Assembly: GCF_001483755.1 (NCBI RefSeq)
Contig: NZ_LQBK01000039.1
Span: forward strand, 62,001-126,000
Direction of reading: 5' to 3'
DNA: 64,000 nt
Source: Kocuria rosea subsp. polaris
Lineage (GTDB): Bacteria; Actinomycetota; Actinomycetes; Actinomycetales; Micrococcaceae
In this document: one piece after another, positions 26,176-34,703 of the stretch
Layout of the letters: each line of letters opens with the position of its first letter
Position numbering within the stretch: position 1 is the stretch's first letter
Notes under the pieces: generated by a model
Told to the model about the DNA's origin: nothing
Databases searched by the model: none
Seen by the model: only the letters and a program-made list of their open reading frames with translations
Program-made: the position numbers and the translations under genes

Positions 26176-27075
26176 GTGACTGCTGCGGAGCGCTTCTTCT
26201 GCGCCGAGGCCGCCCGGGTGCGCGGCGACCCGATGGCGGGCACGGCCCCGCGCGGCCTGGCCTGGGTCCTCATCGAGCACCGGGGCGGCTGGCCGGTCAA
26301 CGGGTTCGACGGTCTCGAGCTCGAGCCGGAGACCAAGGCCCGCGTGTTCTCCGCCGCGCAGGCGGCACAGGCCCGGATCCTCCTGATCCGGCGCCACGGC
26401 CGCCGCCGGCACGAGGAGGGCCCCACCCGGTGGGCCGTGCTGCGCCACGACGGCTCCGGCGCCAGCCGTCAGCACTGGGGAACGTGGCGCCGCGACGAGG
26501 ACCTGACGGAGATCGCCGCAGCGCTGGACTGCCCCGGCGAGACCGGCGGTCCGCCGGTCCTCCTGGTCTGCGCGCACAGTCAGCACGACCCCTGCTGCGC
26601 CGTGCGCGGTCGCCCCGTGGGGGAGGCCCTGAGCGAGCGCTGGCCGGAGCTGGTCTGGGAGTGCTCGCACGTCGGCGGTGACCGGTTCGCCGCCAACGTC
26701 GTCGTCGTCCCCGACGGCGTCTACTACGGAGGGCTCGACGCGGAGTCCTCCGTGACCACGGTCGAGGAGCACCTCGCCGACCGGATCTCCGCGGAGCACC
26801 TGCGCGGGTACACCGACCTCTTCCCGCCGCAGCAGGCCGCCGTCGCCGCCGCGCTCGAACGCTTCGGCCCGGCCGGCCGGCACGACTACACGGTGGCCGA
26901 GACCCTCCGCGACGGCGATCGCTGGCGGATCCGTCTCACCGGCCGCCCGCCCCGGCCGGACCGCATCGACGTCGAACTGCAGGCCGGATCCGCCCCGCCG
27001 CACCAGCTGACCTGCCGCGGCGCGGCGACGAGCTCGGCCAGGGTCTACGAGCTCACCTCGATCCGCGCGGTCTGA
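26176..27075 (+). CDS. sucrase/ferredoxin-like (Suc_Fer, Apd1-type) protein
   Basis: A 299-residue thioredoxin-fold protein. The family signature is seen as LLVCAHSQHDPCCAVRGRPV, then LVWECSHVGGDRFAANVVVV and DGVYYGGL. In yeast Apd1 a related domain binds a [2Fe-2S] cluster with Cys and His ligands, so the CxxxxxxxCC and SHxGG residues may do so here. The GTG at 26176 lies seven bases after the oxygenase stop, so it is in the same operon. It could donate electrons or keep iron reduced for the JmjC enzyme; this is inference. Confidence 0.78.
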   Translation: MTAAERFFCAEAARVRGDPMAGTAPRGLAWVLIEHRGGWPVNGFDGLELEPETKARVFSAAQAAQARILLIRRHGRRRHEEGPTRWAVLRHDGSGASRQHWGTWRRDEDLTEIAAALDCPGETGGPPVLLVCAHSQHDPCCAVRGRPVGEALSERWPELVWECSHVGGDRFAANVVVVPDGVYYGGLDAESSVTTVEEHLADRISAEHLRGYTDLFPPQQAAVAAALERFGPAGRHDYTVAETLRDGDRWRIRLTGRPPRPDRIDVELQAGSAPPHQLTCRGAATSSARVYELTSIRAV

Positions 27076-27104
27076 CGGACGGGGCGAGCGAGGGCATGGC
27101 ACTC

Positions 27105-27175
27105 TGCCCGTGCCCGTGCCCGTGCCCGTGGCCGGGGGCGGTGGCCGTGCCGGTGCCGGTGCCCGTGGCCGGGGA
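27105..27175. repeat. GTGCCC hexamer-like low-complexity tract
   Basis: Four perfect TGCCCG units (27105-27128) continue into a degenerate GGTGCC/GGCCGT-rich tract between the sucrase/ferredoxin-like and ferritin genes. It looks like a slippage-prone simple repeat; no hairpin or function is evident. Confidence 0.7.
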
Positions 27176-27218
27176 CGATGCGGACCGCGGTGTCGTGGGA
27201 CGTCCCCGGTGACCGGCC

Positions 27219-27247
27219 TTCACCCGGCGGCGCCACCGCGCTAGGCT
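27219..27247 (+). promoter_or_regulatory. candidate ferritin promoter
   Basis: TTCACC (27219-27224), 17 bases, TAGGCT (27242-27247). It lies about 100 bases upstream of the ferritin ATG. The long leader could hold an iron-regulator site, but no clear palindrome is visible. Confidence 0.5.
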
Positions 27248-27355
27248 CGAACTCCCACCCTCGGCGACCGTTCCCGCTGATCCGCCCAGGCTCGCACCGG
27301 TGGAGCGGCCGGCACGTCGTCACCCCTGTGGCCCCGCCGATGTCAGGAGATCCCG

Positions 27356-27892
27356 ATGGCCCCCGAGTCCTTCAACGACCTGCTCACCCGCCAAGTGGGC
27401 CACGAGTTCGCCGCCTCCCACCAGTACATCGCCGTGGCGGTCTGGTTCGACGGCCAGGACCTTCCCCAGCTGGCCCGGCACTTCTACCGGCAGTCCCTGG
27501 AGGAGCGCAACCACGCCATGATGATCGTCCAGTACATCCTGGACCGGGACCTGCCCCTGACCGTCCCGGGGGTCGGGGAGGTGCGCAACGACTTCGCCGA
27601 CGTCCGTGAGCCCCTGGCCCTGGCGCTGTCCCAGGAGCAGGAGGTCACCGAGCAGATCAAGGCGCTGTTCGCCGCCGCCCGGGCCGAGGGGGACGCGCTG
27701 GGGGAGCAGTTCATGCTCTGGTTCCTGAAGGAGCAGGTCGAGGAGGTCGCCTCCATGACCACCCTGGTGAACGTCGCGCGCCGGGCCGAGAACCTCTTCG
27801 ACCTCGAGAACTTCGTGGCCCGGGAGCACGTCGGCGATGGCGGGCACGGCCACGGCTCGGGCGCCCCGGAGGCCGCCGGCGGGGCCGTCTGA
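27356..27892 (+). CDS. ferritin (BfrB/Ftn-like)
   Basis: A 178-residue iron-storage protein forming a 24-subunit shell. The four-helix bundle carries ferroxidase residues in GHEFAASHQYIAV, in SLEERNHAMMIVQYI and in LKEQVEEVASM. The C-terminus has an extra His/Gly tail (GDGGHGHGSG) that may bind metal. The ATG has AGGAGA six bases away. It follows the JmjC and sucrase/ferredoxin-like genes but has its own promoter, so the link is at most a shared iron theme. Confidence 0.9.
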   Translation: MAPESFNDLLTRQVGHEFAASHQYIAVAVWFDGQDLPQLARHFYRQSLEERNHAMMIVQYILDRDLPLTVPGVGEVRNDFADVREPLALALSQEQEVTEQIKALFAAARAEGDALGEQFMLWFLKEQVEEVASMTTLVNVARRAENLFDLENFVAREHVGDGGHGHGSGAPEAAGGAV

Positions 27893-28005
27893 GCCGGCAG
27901 CAGCCCCCGCGCCCTGTTTCCCGGGCTCTCTCCTGCTCTCCTGCCCTCCCGCTCTCCCTCGCTGATTCCTCCGCCGAGCCCCCACGCCCCACTCGCCCGA
28001 TGCGG

Positions 28006-28073
28006 CGAGTCCCCAGTCCTGTCGCGTTTCCCCACGATCAAACCTGGGGATACGCGACAGGACTGGGGACTCG
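28006..28073. repeat. 29-base near-perfect inverted repeat
   Basis: Arms 28006-28034 and 28045-28073 pair at 28 of 29 positions around a ten-base loop. This is much longer than a normal terminator. It may terminate both flanking genes, or be a small palindromic element of the REP/MITE type. Confidence 0.85.
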
Positions 28074-28235
28074 ACGAAAGGGGCGCTCGGTCTCTGGGGG
28101 CTCGGCGGGGGTGCTGGCCCGGAGCCTGGGAACTCGGCGGGGGTGCTGGCCCGGAGCCTGGGGACTCGGCGGAAAGGCCGCCCGGTCTCTGGGGGCTCGG
28201 CGGGAGCGCTGGCCCGGAGCGTGGGGACTCGGCGG
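28063..28235. repeat. direct repeats, 95-base period
   Basis: A unit of about 68 bases starting CTGGGGACTCG at 28063 recurs at 28158. It includes a GGTCTCTGGGGGCTCGGCGG segment and a GCTGGCCCGGAGC segment. A partial copy lies between them at about 28131. The first copy begins inside the right arm of the inverted repeat. Confidence 0.75.
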
Positions 28236-28244
28236 GAGGGCAGG

Positions 28245-29747
28245 TCAGTCGGTGGCGCGGGTGAGGTCGGCGTCCTCGTAGCGGACCATCGTGGAACCCG
28301 TCACCAGGCGGTGGCCGAGCCACAGGGCCAGGAACAGGGGCAGGCCGATGTAGGCCGACAGGGCCGCGAGGAGGTCGATGTCCCCGATGACGGCCTGGTA
28401 GTTCTGCCCCAGGATCACCACGGCGCACAGGACCAGGGCGATCATGGGCCCGAGCGGGAAGAACTTCGCGCGGTACGGGAGGTCGGCGAGGTCGTGGCCC
28501 TGGGCGGTGTAGGCCTTGCGGAAGCGGTAGTGGCTCCAGGCGATGCCCATCCACACGATGAACCCCGCCAGCCCGGAGGCGCTGACCAGCCACACGTAGG
28601 CCGCGCCGTCGCCGATCAGGGTGGTGAGGAAGCAGGCGGCCCCCACCACGGTGGTGGCCAGCAGCGCGTTCATGGGCACGCCGCGGCGGTTGACCTTCGC
28701 CAGGAACTTCGGGGCCTTGCCGCCCTCGGCCAGCGCCCAGAGCATGCGGGTGGAGGCGTAGAGCCCCGAGTTGCCGGCCGAGAGGATCGCGGTGAGGATC
28801 ACCGCGTTCATCACCGAGGCCGCCGCCAGCACCCCGGCGTTCTCGAAGACCAGGGTGAAGGGGGAGATCGAGATGTCCTCCACGCCGCTGCCCAGCAGGT
28901 AGGGGCTGGTGTAGGGAATGAGGAACCCCACGATGGTGATGGCCCCGACGTAGAAGAGCAGGATCCGCACGAACACGGTGCGGATGGCCCGGGGCACGTT
29001 CTTCTCCGGGTTCTCGGCCTCGCCGGCGGCGACACCGACGAGCTCGGTGCCCTGGAAGGAGAAGCCGGCCACCATGAAGATCGCGAGGATCCCGGCCCCG
29101 CCTCCGACGAACGGGGCGTCCCCGGTGGTCCAGTTCTCGAAGCCGGGGGAGGAGCCGCCGAGGATGCCCACGATCATGAGCACGCCCAGGACGAGGAAGA
29201 TCACGATGGTGGCGACCTTGATGAGGGAGAACCAGAACTCGCTCTCACCGTAGGCGCGGGTGGACAGGGCGTTGAGGCCGAAGAGGATCGCCAGGAACAG
29301 CGCCGACCAGATCCAGGACGGCACGTCGGGCAGCCAGTAGCGCATGATCAGGGCGGCGGCCACGAGCTCGGCGGCCACGGTGATCGCCCAGTTGTACCAG
29401 TAGTTCCAGCCGATGGCGAAGCCGAAGGAGGGGCTCACGAAGCGGGTGGAGTACTCCTCGAAGGCGCCCGAGACGGGCAGGTAGGTGGCCATCTCGCCCA
29501 GGGACTGCATGAGCAGGAAGACCATGAAGCCGATGGCCACGTAGGCCAGCAGCGCCCCGCCCGGCCCGGCGGTGGCGATGGTGTTGCCCGAGGCCACGAA
29601 CAGGCCGGTGCCGATGGCCCCGCCCATCGCGATCATGGTCAGGTGGCGGGGCTTGAGGCTGCGGCGCAGCCGTGCGTGCGTCTCTGCGGGAGTCGGTGCT
29701 CCCGGTCTGTTCGGGGCGGTCGTCTGGGGCGGTGCGATGGTGTCCAC
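28245..29747 (-). CDS. amino acid permease (APC superfamily, AAT family)
   Basis: A 500-residue amino-acid:H+ symporter with about twelve hydrophobic segments. The family signature GGAIGTGLFVASG is in TM1, followed by SLGEMATYLPVSGAFEEYS, GWNYWYNWAIT and SFQGTELVGVAAGEAENPEK. The GTG at 29747 is preferred over one at 29780 because AGGAAAGG lies five bases before it. Upstream on the same strand is succinate-semialdehyde dehydrogenase, which suggests GABA or a related amino acid as substrate, but no GABA transaminase is present in the window. Confidence 0.85.
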   Translation of the reverse strand: MDTIAPPQTTAPNRPGAPTPAETHARLRRSLKPRHLTMIAMGGAIGTGLFVASGNTIATAGPGGALLAYVAIGFMVFLLMQSLGEMATYLPVSGAFEEYSTRFVSPSFGFAIGWNYWYNWAITVAAELVAAALIMRYWLPDVPSWIWSALFLAILFGLNALSTRAYGESEFWFSLIKVATIVIFLVLGVLMIVGILGGSSPGFENWTTGDAPFVGGGAGILAIFMVAGFSFQGTELVGVAAGEAENPEKNVPRAIRTVFVRILLFYVGAITIVGFLIPYTSPYLLGSGVEDISISPFTLVFENAGVLAAASVMNAVILTAILSAGNSGLYASTRMLWALAEGGKAPKFLAKVNRRGVPMNALLATTVVGAACFLTTLIGDGAAYVWLVSASGLAGFIVWMGIAWSHYRFRKAYTAQGHDLADLPYRAKFFPLGPMIALVLCAVVILGQNYQAVIGDIDLLAALSAYIGLPLFLALWLGHRLVTGSTMVRYEDADLTRATD

Positions 29748-29823
29748 GGGAACCTTTCCTCGGAGGTGGCGGGTCTGCACGCCGGGGGGAGGCCGGGGCG
29801 GTGTCCGACCGCCCCGGCCCGGG

Positions 29824-31245
29824 TCAGTCGTTGATGTAGAGCAGGCGCTTGTTGACGAACTCGTCCATGCCGAGCGGGCCGAGCTCGCGGCCGTAGCCGG
29901 AGCGCTTGACCCCGCCGAAGGGCATCCCGGCGCCCTCGGCCTCGGCGGCGTTGACGTTGGCCATCCCGCACTCCAGCTGCTCGGCGACCCGCCGGGCGCG
30001 CGCGGGGTCGGTGCTGAAGACCGCCCCGCCGAGGCCGTAGGGGGTGTCGTTGGCCAGGGTCAGCGCCTCGTCGTCGTCGGCCACCCGGTAGACCACCGCG
30101 ACGGGGCCGAAGAGCTCCTGGTGGTGGGCGGCCATGCCCGGGGTGACGCCGGTGAGCACGGCCGGGGCCAGGTAGGCCCCGGGACCCGCGGCGAGGGTCC
30201 CGCCGGTGTGCAGGGTCGCCCCGGCCTCCACGGCCTCGCGGAGCCGGCCGGCCAGGTGCTCGGCGGCGGCGCGGGAGGCCATCGGGGCGTAGGTGCCGTC
30301 GGCCTCGACGGCGGGGTCGCCGGGCACCAGCGCGGCGGCCAGGCGGGTCAGCTCGGCCACGAACTCGTCGAAGATCCCGGCGGTGACGATCATGCGTTTG
30401 TTGGAGTTGCAGGCCTGGCCGGTGTTGCCCATCCGGGTCGCGAAGGCCGCACGGGCGGAGGCGGCGACGTCGTCGGTGTCGAGCACCACGTAGGGGTCGG
30501 ACCCGCCCAGCTCCAGCACGGCCTTCTTCAGGTGCCGCCCGGCGAGCGACCCGACCGCCGCCCCGGCCCGCTCGGAGCCGGTCAGGGACACGCCCTGGAC
30601 GCGGGGGTCGGCGATGACGTCCTCGATCTGGGCGTGGGAGGCGAAGAGGTTCGTGTACACCCCGGCGGGCACGCCGGCGTCGTCCATCAGCTGCTGGAGG
30701 GCCACGGCCGAGCGCGGGCAGGACTCGGCGTGCTTGAGCAGGATCGTGTTGCCCAGCACGAGATTGGGGGCGGCGAAGCGGGCCACCTGGTAGTACGGGT
30801 AGTTCCACGGCATGATCCCCAGCAGCACCCCGACCGGGCGCCGCTGGATCACGGCCCGCCCCGACCCGTGCGGGGTGGGCAGGGCCTGGTCGGCGGCGAG
30901 GGCCGGGCCGTGCTCGGCGAAGTAGCCGAAGATCTCGGCGCAGAACTGCGCCTCCTCGCGGGCCTCGGAGACCGGCTTGCCCATCTCCTGGGTGGCGATG
31001 ACGGCCAGCTCGTCGGCGCGCTCGGCGAACAGCTCCCCGACCCGGGCGGCCACGGCGGCCCGCTCCTCGATCGGACGGGAGCGCCAGTCTCGGAAGGCGG
31101 CGTCAGCGGCGGCGAGCGCCTCCTGGACCTCGGTGTCCGTGGCGGTGGGGACCTCGGTCACGAGCTGACCGGTGGCGGGGTCGATGCTGCGGTAGGCGGG
31201 CCGGTCGGTGCCGGCGCGGGCGCGCAGGGCGGAAGTGGCGGTCAC
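29824..31245 (-). CDS. NAD(P)-dependent succinate-semialdehyde dehydrogenase
   Basis: A 473-residue aldehyde dehydrogenase. It shows GIMPWNYPYYQVARFAAPNL (cofactor), GVSLTGSERAGAAVG, the catalytic Glu in VLELGGSDPYVVL and the catalytic Cys in NTGQACNSNKRMIV. The end region PFGGVKRSGYGRELG is typical of the SSADH (Sad/GabD) group. The GTG at 31245 has AAGGAG. It lies 76 bases upstream of the amino acid permease on the same strand, which supports a GABA or polyamine pathway. The 212 bases before it show no gene. Confidence 0.85.
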   Translation of the reverse strand: MTATSALRARAGTDRPAYRSIDPATGQLVTEVPTATDTEVQEALAAADAAFRDWRSRPIEERAAVAARVGELFAERADELAVIATQEMGKPVSEAREEAQFCAEIFGYFAEHGPALAADQALPTPHGSGRAVIQRRPVGVLLGIMPWNYPYYQVARFAAPNLVLGNTILLKHAESCPRSAVALQQLMDDAGVPAGVYTNLFASHAQIEDVIADPRVQGVSLTGSERAGAAVGSLAGRHLKKAVLELGGSDPYVVLDTDDVAASARAAFATRMGNTGQACNSNKRMIVTAGIFDEFVAELTRLAAALVPGDPAVEADGTYAPMASRAAAEHLAGRLREAVEAGATLHTGGTLAAGPGAYLAPAVLTGVTPGMAAHHQELFGPVAVVYRVADDDEALTLANDTPYGLGGAVFSTDPARARRVAEQLECGMANVNAAEAEGAGMPFGGVKRSGYGRELGPLGMDEFVNKRLLYIND

Positions 31246-31457
31246 GGTGGGTCTCCTTCGGGCAGGGGCGGGTGCGGGCGCGGGGTCGAGCAGGGACGGG
31301 CGCAGGCACGGGTGGGAGGCTCCTGGTGCGGAGCAGGGGAGAGCACGGGCTGCGGGTGCGCAGGCTCGCCGGACGGACGAGGGCGTGCTCGGCCGGCGGG
31401 GGCAGGGAACTGCCCCCGCGGGCACGGTGTCGCGGAGCGGGCGGGTGCCCGCCGGGG

Positions 31458-32531
31458 TCAGCCGACCGGGGCGAGCTCGGACCGCAGGGCGGCCAGGAAC
31501 GCGTCGACGTCCTCCTCGGTGGTGTCGAAGCTGCACACCCAGCGGACCTCGCCCGTGGCGGGGTCCCAGTCGTAGAACCGGAACCGCCGGCGCAGCCGGT
31601 CCGCGAGGCCGGCGGGGAGGGTCGCGAAGACGGAGTTCACCTGGGTCTCCTGCGTGAAGGCGATGCCGCGCAGCGACCCGTCGGCGATGCCCGCCTCGAT
31701 GCCGTCGCGCAGGCGCCGGGCCATCGCGTTCGCGTGGCCCGCGGTGCGCAGGTACAGGTCCCCGTCCAGCAGCGCGAGCAGCTGGGCGGAGACGAACCGC
31801 ATCTTCGAGGCCAGCTGCATCTGGTTCTTCCGCAGGTAGACCAGGCCCTGGGACGCGGCCTCGTTCAGGACCACCAGGGCCTCGGCACCCAGCGCCCCGT
31901 TCTTCGTGCCGCCCAGGGAGAGCACGTCGACGCCCACGTCGGTGGTGAACGCGCGCAGGGGCAGCCCCAGGGCGGCCGCCGCGTTCGAGAGCCGGGCCCC
32001 GTCCAGGAAGACGGACATGCCGTGGGCGTGCGCGTAGTCCGTGACGGCCCGGATCTCCTCCGGCGTGTAGAGGGTGCCGAGCTCGGTGGACTGGGTGATG
32101 TAGACGACGAGCGGCTGGGCGCGGTGCTCGTCCCCCCAGCCCCAGGCCTCCGCCGCCATCAGCTCGGGCGTGAGCTTGCCGTTCCCCGTGGGGACGGGGA
32201 GGAGCTTGATGCCGGCGGACTTCTCGGGCGCACCGCCCTCGTCGACGTGGATGTGCGCCGTGTCCGCGCAGATCACCGCGCCCCAGCGCGGGAGCATCGA
32301 CTGCAGCCCGACCACGTTGGCGCCCGTGCCGTTGAACATCGGCCACACCGAGGCGCCCTCGCCGAAGTGCTGCCCGATCACGTCCTGCAGCCGTGCCGTG
32401 TACTCGTCACCGCCGTAGGCGACCTGGTGGCCGCCGTTGGCCTCGGCCAGCGCCTCCAGCACCTCCGGGTGGACCCCGGAGTAGTTGTCCGAGGCGAATC
32501 CCCGCAGCCGGTCGTCATGGATCTTCTTCAT
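31458..32531 (-). CDS. low-specificity L-threonine aldolase-type PLP lyase
   Basis: A 357-residue fold-type I PLP enzyme that would cleave L-threonine or another beta-hydroxy amino acid to glycine plus aldehyde. It shows FASDNYSGVHPEVLEAL at the start, MFNGTGANVVGL, SVFLDGARLSNAAAALG and the PLP lysine in LSLGGTKNGALGAEA. Its ATG directly follows the SDR stop (TGAATG). It is the third gene of a unit led by a DUF6421-like protein under an Lrp regulator, so the true substrate may be an unusual beta-hydroxy amino acid. Confidence 0.85.
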   Translation of the reverse strand: MKKIHDDRLRGFASDNYSGVHPEVLEALAEANGGHQVAYGGDEYTARLQDVIGQHFGEGASVWPMFNGTGANVVGLQSMLPRWGAVICADTAHIHVDEGGAPEKSAGIKLLPVPTGNGKLTPELMAAEAWGWGDEHRAQPLVVYITQSTELGTLYTPEEIRAVTDYAHAHGMSVFLDGARLSNAAAALGLPLRAFTTDVGVDVLSLGGTKNGALGAEALVVLNEAASQGLVYLRKNQMQLASKMRFVSAQLLALLDGDLYLRTAGHANAMARRLRDGIEAGIADGSLRGIAFTQETQVNSVFATLPAGLADRLRRRFRFYDWDPATGEVRWVCSFDTTEEDVDAFLAALRSELAPVG

Positions 32532-33209
32532 TCAGTTCCTCACCTGTTCCTGGATCTCGATGATCGAGTCGTTGAGCTCCGGGGCCTCTGCGGCCCACAG
32601 CCCGGCGTAGGCGGCCGCGAGGCGGTCCTCCAGGCCGGCCAGGGCCTTCACCCGGAAGATCACCGCGGCGGCGCGCAGCGGCTCGCCGGCCTCGCGGGCG
32701 GCCTTCGCCCAGCCCTGCGCCACCGCCCGGGTCCACGCCTCGCTCGCGGCCTTCACGGCGGCGTAGTTGGCGCCGCCGGCCAGCGGGCGCTCGACCGCGG
32801 TCGAGGACACGATCGCCAGCCGGCCGGCCGGGGAGGCCCGCAGGTCGTCGTCGACGGCGCGGCTCAGGTGCCGCAGCGCGGTGAAGGAGGACTCCAGCGC
32901 GCGGTAGTCCTCCTCCGTCTGCCCGGCGAGCCCGCCGCCGCCGCGCCAGCCGCCGACGAGGTGGAGCAGCCCGTCGAGCGACGAGCCGCGGTCGTGCAGC
33001 CGGACGAGGAGCTCGCGCACGGCGCGCTCGTCCGCGAGGTCCACCGTCTCCGTGTCCGCCCCCAGCGCTGCGAGGGGAGCGAGCTTGTCCGGGTGGCGCC
33101 CCGTGGCGACGACGTGCGCCCCGGCCGAGGTCAGGGCACGCGTCGCCGCCAGGCCGGACGCACTGGTGGCGCCCGCGATCAGCACGGTGCGGCCGGTCAG
33201 GTCGGTCAT
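32532..33209 (-). CDS. short-chain dehydrogenase/reductase
   Basis: A 225-residue NAD(P)-dependent SDR. The cofactor motif is IAGATSASGLAATRAL and the catalytic Tyr-Lys pair is in GGANYAAVKAASEAW. A NADP-type ATGRHPDK follows the second strand. It lies three bases after the DUF6421-like gene and abuts the aldolase. In this unit it may oxidise or reduce the hydroxyl or carbonyl of the aldolase substrate. The substrate is not known. Confidence 0.82.
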   Translation of the reverse strand: MTDLTGRTVLIAGATSASGLAATRALTSAGAHVVATGRHPDKLAPLAALGADTETVDLADERAVRELLVRLHDRGSSLDGLLHLVGGWRGGGGLAGQTEEDYRALESSFTALRHLSRAVDDDLRASPAGRLAIVSSTAVERPLAGGANYAAVKAASEAWTRAVAQGWAKAAREAGEPLRAAAVIFRVKALAGLEDRLAAAYAGLWAAEAPELNDSIIEIQEQVRN

Positions 33210-33212
33210 CGC

Positions 33213-34643
33213 TCAGACGTCCGTGGCGCGGATGCCGGTGGTCGAGGCGATGACGCCCTTCAGCTTCTTGTCGAGCGCCTCGAAGAACATCGACAGCGGG
33301 AACTCGTCGTCCAGCACCAGGTCCGTGTAGCCCTTGGGCGGGCCGGCCAGCACCTCGCGGGGGAGACCCTCCGCCCACGTCGACGCGGGGTTCGGGGGCA
33401 CGACGGAGGCGATCAGCTCGTACGCCTTCATCCAGTGCACGGTCTTCGGCCGGTCGATCGACTCCCAGTACAGCTGGTCGATCGCCTCGCCGAGCTCGAC
33501 GACCGCGTCGGCGACCCGCTCCCAGTCGAAACTGAGCTCGACGTCGCGCCACTGCAGGACGTGCTTGCGGTGGAGCCAGGCGAACAGCAGCTGACCGCCC
33601 AGCCCGTCGTAGTTGCGCACCCGCGACCCGGTGAGGGCGAACCGGAAGATCCGGTCGAAGATCACCGCGTACTGCACGAGCTTCCCGTGCCGGCGGGTCT
33701 GCTCCTCCGTCTCGGTGAGCTCCTCGCCGGCCGCGCTGCGCGCCGTGAGCGCCCGCTCGATCGTGACCGACTCCCGGAACGCGGTCAGGTCGCAGCGCAG
33801 CTCCTCCAGGGAGTACAGGAAGAACGGCATCCGCTGCTTGATCATGAAGGGGTCGAACGGCAGGTCCCCGCGCATGTGCGTGCGGTCGTGGATGATGTCC
33901 CACATCACGAACGTCTTCTCGGCGAGGTCCTGGTCGGCGAGCAGCGCCGCGGCGTCCTCGGGCAGGTCCAGCCTGGTGATGCCGGCGGCCGCGGTGACCA
34001 CGCGGCGGTAGCGCGCCGCCTCGCGGTCCTGGAAGATCGCGCCCCAGGTGAAGGCCGGGATCTCCCGCACGGCGACCGTCTCGGGGAACAGCACCGCCGA
34101 GTTCGAGTCGTAGCCCGGGGTGAAGTCGATCAGCCGCAGGGACACGAACGCCTTGTTGCCGTAGTCCCCGGCCTCGAGCTCGGCGATGAACTCCGGCCAG
34201 ATCGCCTCCACGAGCAGGGCCTCGACGTGCCGGTTCGCCGAGCCGTTCTGGGTGTACATCGGGAACACGACGAGGTGCCGGATGCCGTCGACGCGGTGGC
34301 GCTGCGGGTGGAACTCGACGAGGGAGTCGAGGAAGTCCGGCTCCCCGAAGCCGCCGTCCGCCCAGCGCGCGAAGTCGCCGGGCAGCGCCGCCAGGTACGC
34401 CGCGTCGTGCGGGAACAGAGGGGCGAGCTCGGCGATCGACTCCACGATCACCCCGACCTGCTCGCGCGCCGCTGCGTGGTCGGCGGGATCGGGGATCGAC
34501 CCGTCCTTGACCTGCAGGGCCTGCAGGGCGGTGGCCGCCGACCTCAGCCGGAGCCAGGCGGGGCTCGACTCCACGGTGCGGGCGTCCTCGACGACCTCAG
34601 GCTCGCCGATGATGGCCTGAACCGCCTGCAGAGACGTGGACAT
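33213..34643 (-). CDS. DUF6421-like conserved protein
   Basis: A 476-residue soluble protein that I match from memory to DUF6421, an actinobacterial family without an assigned reaction. It has no signal or membrane segment. Notable is FVMWDIIHDRTHMRGDLPFD near residue 250, with two His and two Asp that could bind a metal. Also seen are VVFPMYTQNGSANRHVEALL and YDGLGGQLLFAWLHRKHVLQ. The C-terminal third is helical with many aromatic residues. It is the first gene of the SDR-aldolase unit, three bases before the SDR, and the Lrp gene is divergent. A substrate-activating or redox role is possible but unproven. Confidence 0.7.
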   Translation of the reverse strand: MSTSLQAVQAIIGEPEVVEDARTVESSPAWLRLRSAATALQALQVKDGSIPDPADHAAAREQVGVIVESIAELAPLFPHDAAYLAALPGDFARWADGGFGEPDFLDSLVEFHPQRHRVDGIRHLVVFPMYTQNGSANRHVEALLVEAIWPEFIAELEAGDYGNKAFVSLRLIDFTPGYDSNSAVLFPETVAVREIPAFTWGAIFQDREAARYRRVVTAAAGITRLDLPEDAAALLADQDLAEKTFVMWDIIHDRTHMRGDLPFDPFMIKQRMPFFLYSLEELRCDLTAFRESVTIERALTARSAAGEELTETEEQTRRHGKLVQYAVIFDRIFRFALTGSRVRNYDGLGGQLLFAWLHRKHVLQWRDVELSFDWERVADAVVELGEAIDQLYWESIDRPKTVHWMKAYELIASVVPPNPASTWAEGLPREVLAGPPKGYTDLVLDDEFPLSMFFEALDKKLKGVIASTTGIRATDV

Positions 34644-34668
34644 TGAAACCCTCCTGTCGTGAAGTCAA

Positions 34669-34681
34669 CGGAAATTTTCCG
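34669..34681. promoter_or_regulatory. AT-rich palindrome in the leader of the DUF6421-like operon
   Basis: CGGAAATTTTCCG is a six-base inverted repeat around one base, about 26 bases upstream of the start codon. AT-rich dyads are typical of Lrp/AsnC sites, and an Lrp gene is divergent. Confidence 0.45.
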
Positions 34682-34703
34682 GTGATGCCGGTCACACACA
34701 GGA

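Larger units (their letters stand above)
27893..28244. other. gene-free spacer with pyrimidine tract, long palindrome and repeats
   Basis: Between the convergent ferritin and amino acid permease genes. The first 80 bases are a C/T-rich tract (about 27908-27972). Then comes a 29-base inverted repeat, then direct repeats of 95-base period. No credible protein is encoded; the open frames through it are repetitive shadows. Confidence 0.8.

Noticed and set aside
28063-28235. Direct repeats as a CRISPR array
   Set aside because: Only two copies plus a fragment, of very high GC and with no spacer pattern or cas genes.
27484-28593. A 369-codon minus-strand frame across the repeats
   Set aside because: It reads through the palindrome and repeats as Pro/Ser-rich low complexity and overlaps both ferritin and the permease in wrong frames.
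29748-29780. Upstream GTG at 29780 as start of the amino acid permease
   Set aside because: It lacks a ribosome site, while AGGAAAGG is correctly placed before the GTG at 29747.
31272-34646. A 1124-codon open frame on the plus strand
   Set aside because: It is antisense to four clear genes (threonine aldolase, SDR, DUF6421-like and part of the dehydrogenase spacer) and has the His/Gly/Arg-rich composition of a high-GC shadow frame.
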